From assembly GCA_013330355.1 (NCBI GenBank), contig DUIM01000095.1:1860-7559 (forward strand): a stretch of DNA of 5,700 nucleotides. Reading direction: 5' to 3'. This DNA is from Methanosarcinales archaeon. GTDB lineage: Archaea > Halobacteriota > Methanosarcinia > Methanosarcinales > Methanocomedenaceae. Shown here one piece after another: positions 5,636 to 5,700 of this stretch (position 1 is its first letter; each line of letters opens with the position of its first letter). The translations under genes and the position numbers were made by a program. The notes beneath the pieces are model-generated. The model ran no database searches, was not told where the DNA came from, and was given only the letters and a program-made list of their open reading frames with translations.

Positions 5636-5700
5636 TTATTTGTAAATATCAACGTGCCCCAGGTCGCCCCGGTAGACAGCAGATCTTAACCTGAAGAATG
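5636..5700 (-). CDS. Possible 3' end of an upstream gene, unidentified
   Basis: On the minus strand a frame is open from the right window edge for 20 codons (FFRLRSAVYRGDLGHVDIYK) to a TAA at 5638-5636, three bases before the Doc/Fic ATG. The base composition is distinctly GC-richer than the Doc/Fic gene. If real, it would be the upstream member of an operon, the position in which Phd-type antitoxins usually lie, but the residues do not resemble one I know. Twenty open codons can occur by chance. Confidence 0.3.
   Translation of the reverse strand, partial: FFRLRSAVYRGDLGHVDIYK

Overview
The window reads as the chromosome of a euryarchaeon, most likely in or near the Methanosarcinales (methanogen or ANME type). 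The small-subunit ribosomal genes run in the archaeal order S13 then S4. S13 carries an archaeal-type sequence, and S4 opens with an archaeal-type N-terminus. Promoter candidates are archaeal TATA boxes, and several genes have good Shine-Dalgarno sites. The taxonomic placement rests on protein resemblance recalled from memory, not on a search.

Layout, left to right. Positions 1-660 (minus) hold ribosomal protein S4, open at the left edge, with a Gly/Arg-rich tail built from a 21-bp tandem repeat. Positions 674-1144 (minus) hold ribosomal protein S13, 13 nt upstream of S4 and clearly co-transcribed. Positions 1145-1338 are the S13 leader and promoter region, with two small hairpins just before the ribosome binding site and a strong dyad/terminator-like hairpin next to the helicase stop codon. 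Positions 1339-4587 (minus) hold a 1082-residue UvrD-type helicase fused to a PD-(D/E)XK nuclease with an AddB/Cas4-type iron-sulfur cysteine set. It is a one-chain helicase-nuclease for DNA-end processing. Positions 4588-4973 are intergenic: the helicase promoter with a 12-bp palindrome, a GC-richer patch that looks like relic sequence, then a very AT-rich promoter region.

The right end is different in character. From about 4815 to 5650 the DNA is strikingly AT-rich. It carries a 45-codon small gene on the plus strand (4974-5111) with its own TATA box and Shine-Dalgarno site. Tail to tail with it, 17 bp away, is a Doc/Fic-family gene on the minus strand (5129-5632). The last 65 bases may be the 3' end of another minus-strand gene ending 3 nt before the Doc start codon. 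This block looks like an acquired accessory insert beside the housekeeping ribosomal operon.

Functionally, S13 and S4 belong to 30S assembly and the helicase-nuclease to recombination repair or degradation of foreign DNA. The Doc/Fic gene is a likely toxin or protein-modifying enzyme whose partner is not identified. I see no CRISPR array, rRNA, tRNA or intact insertion sequence.
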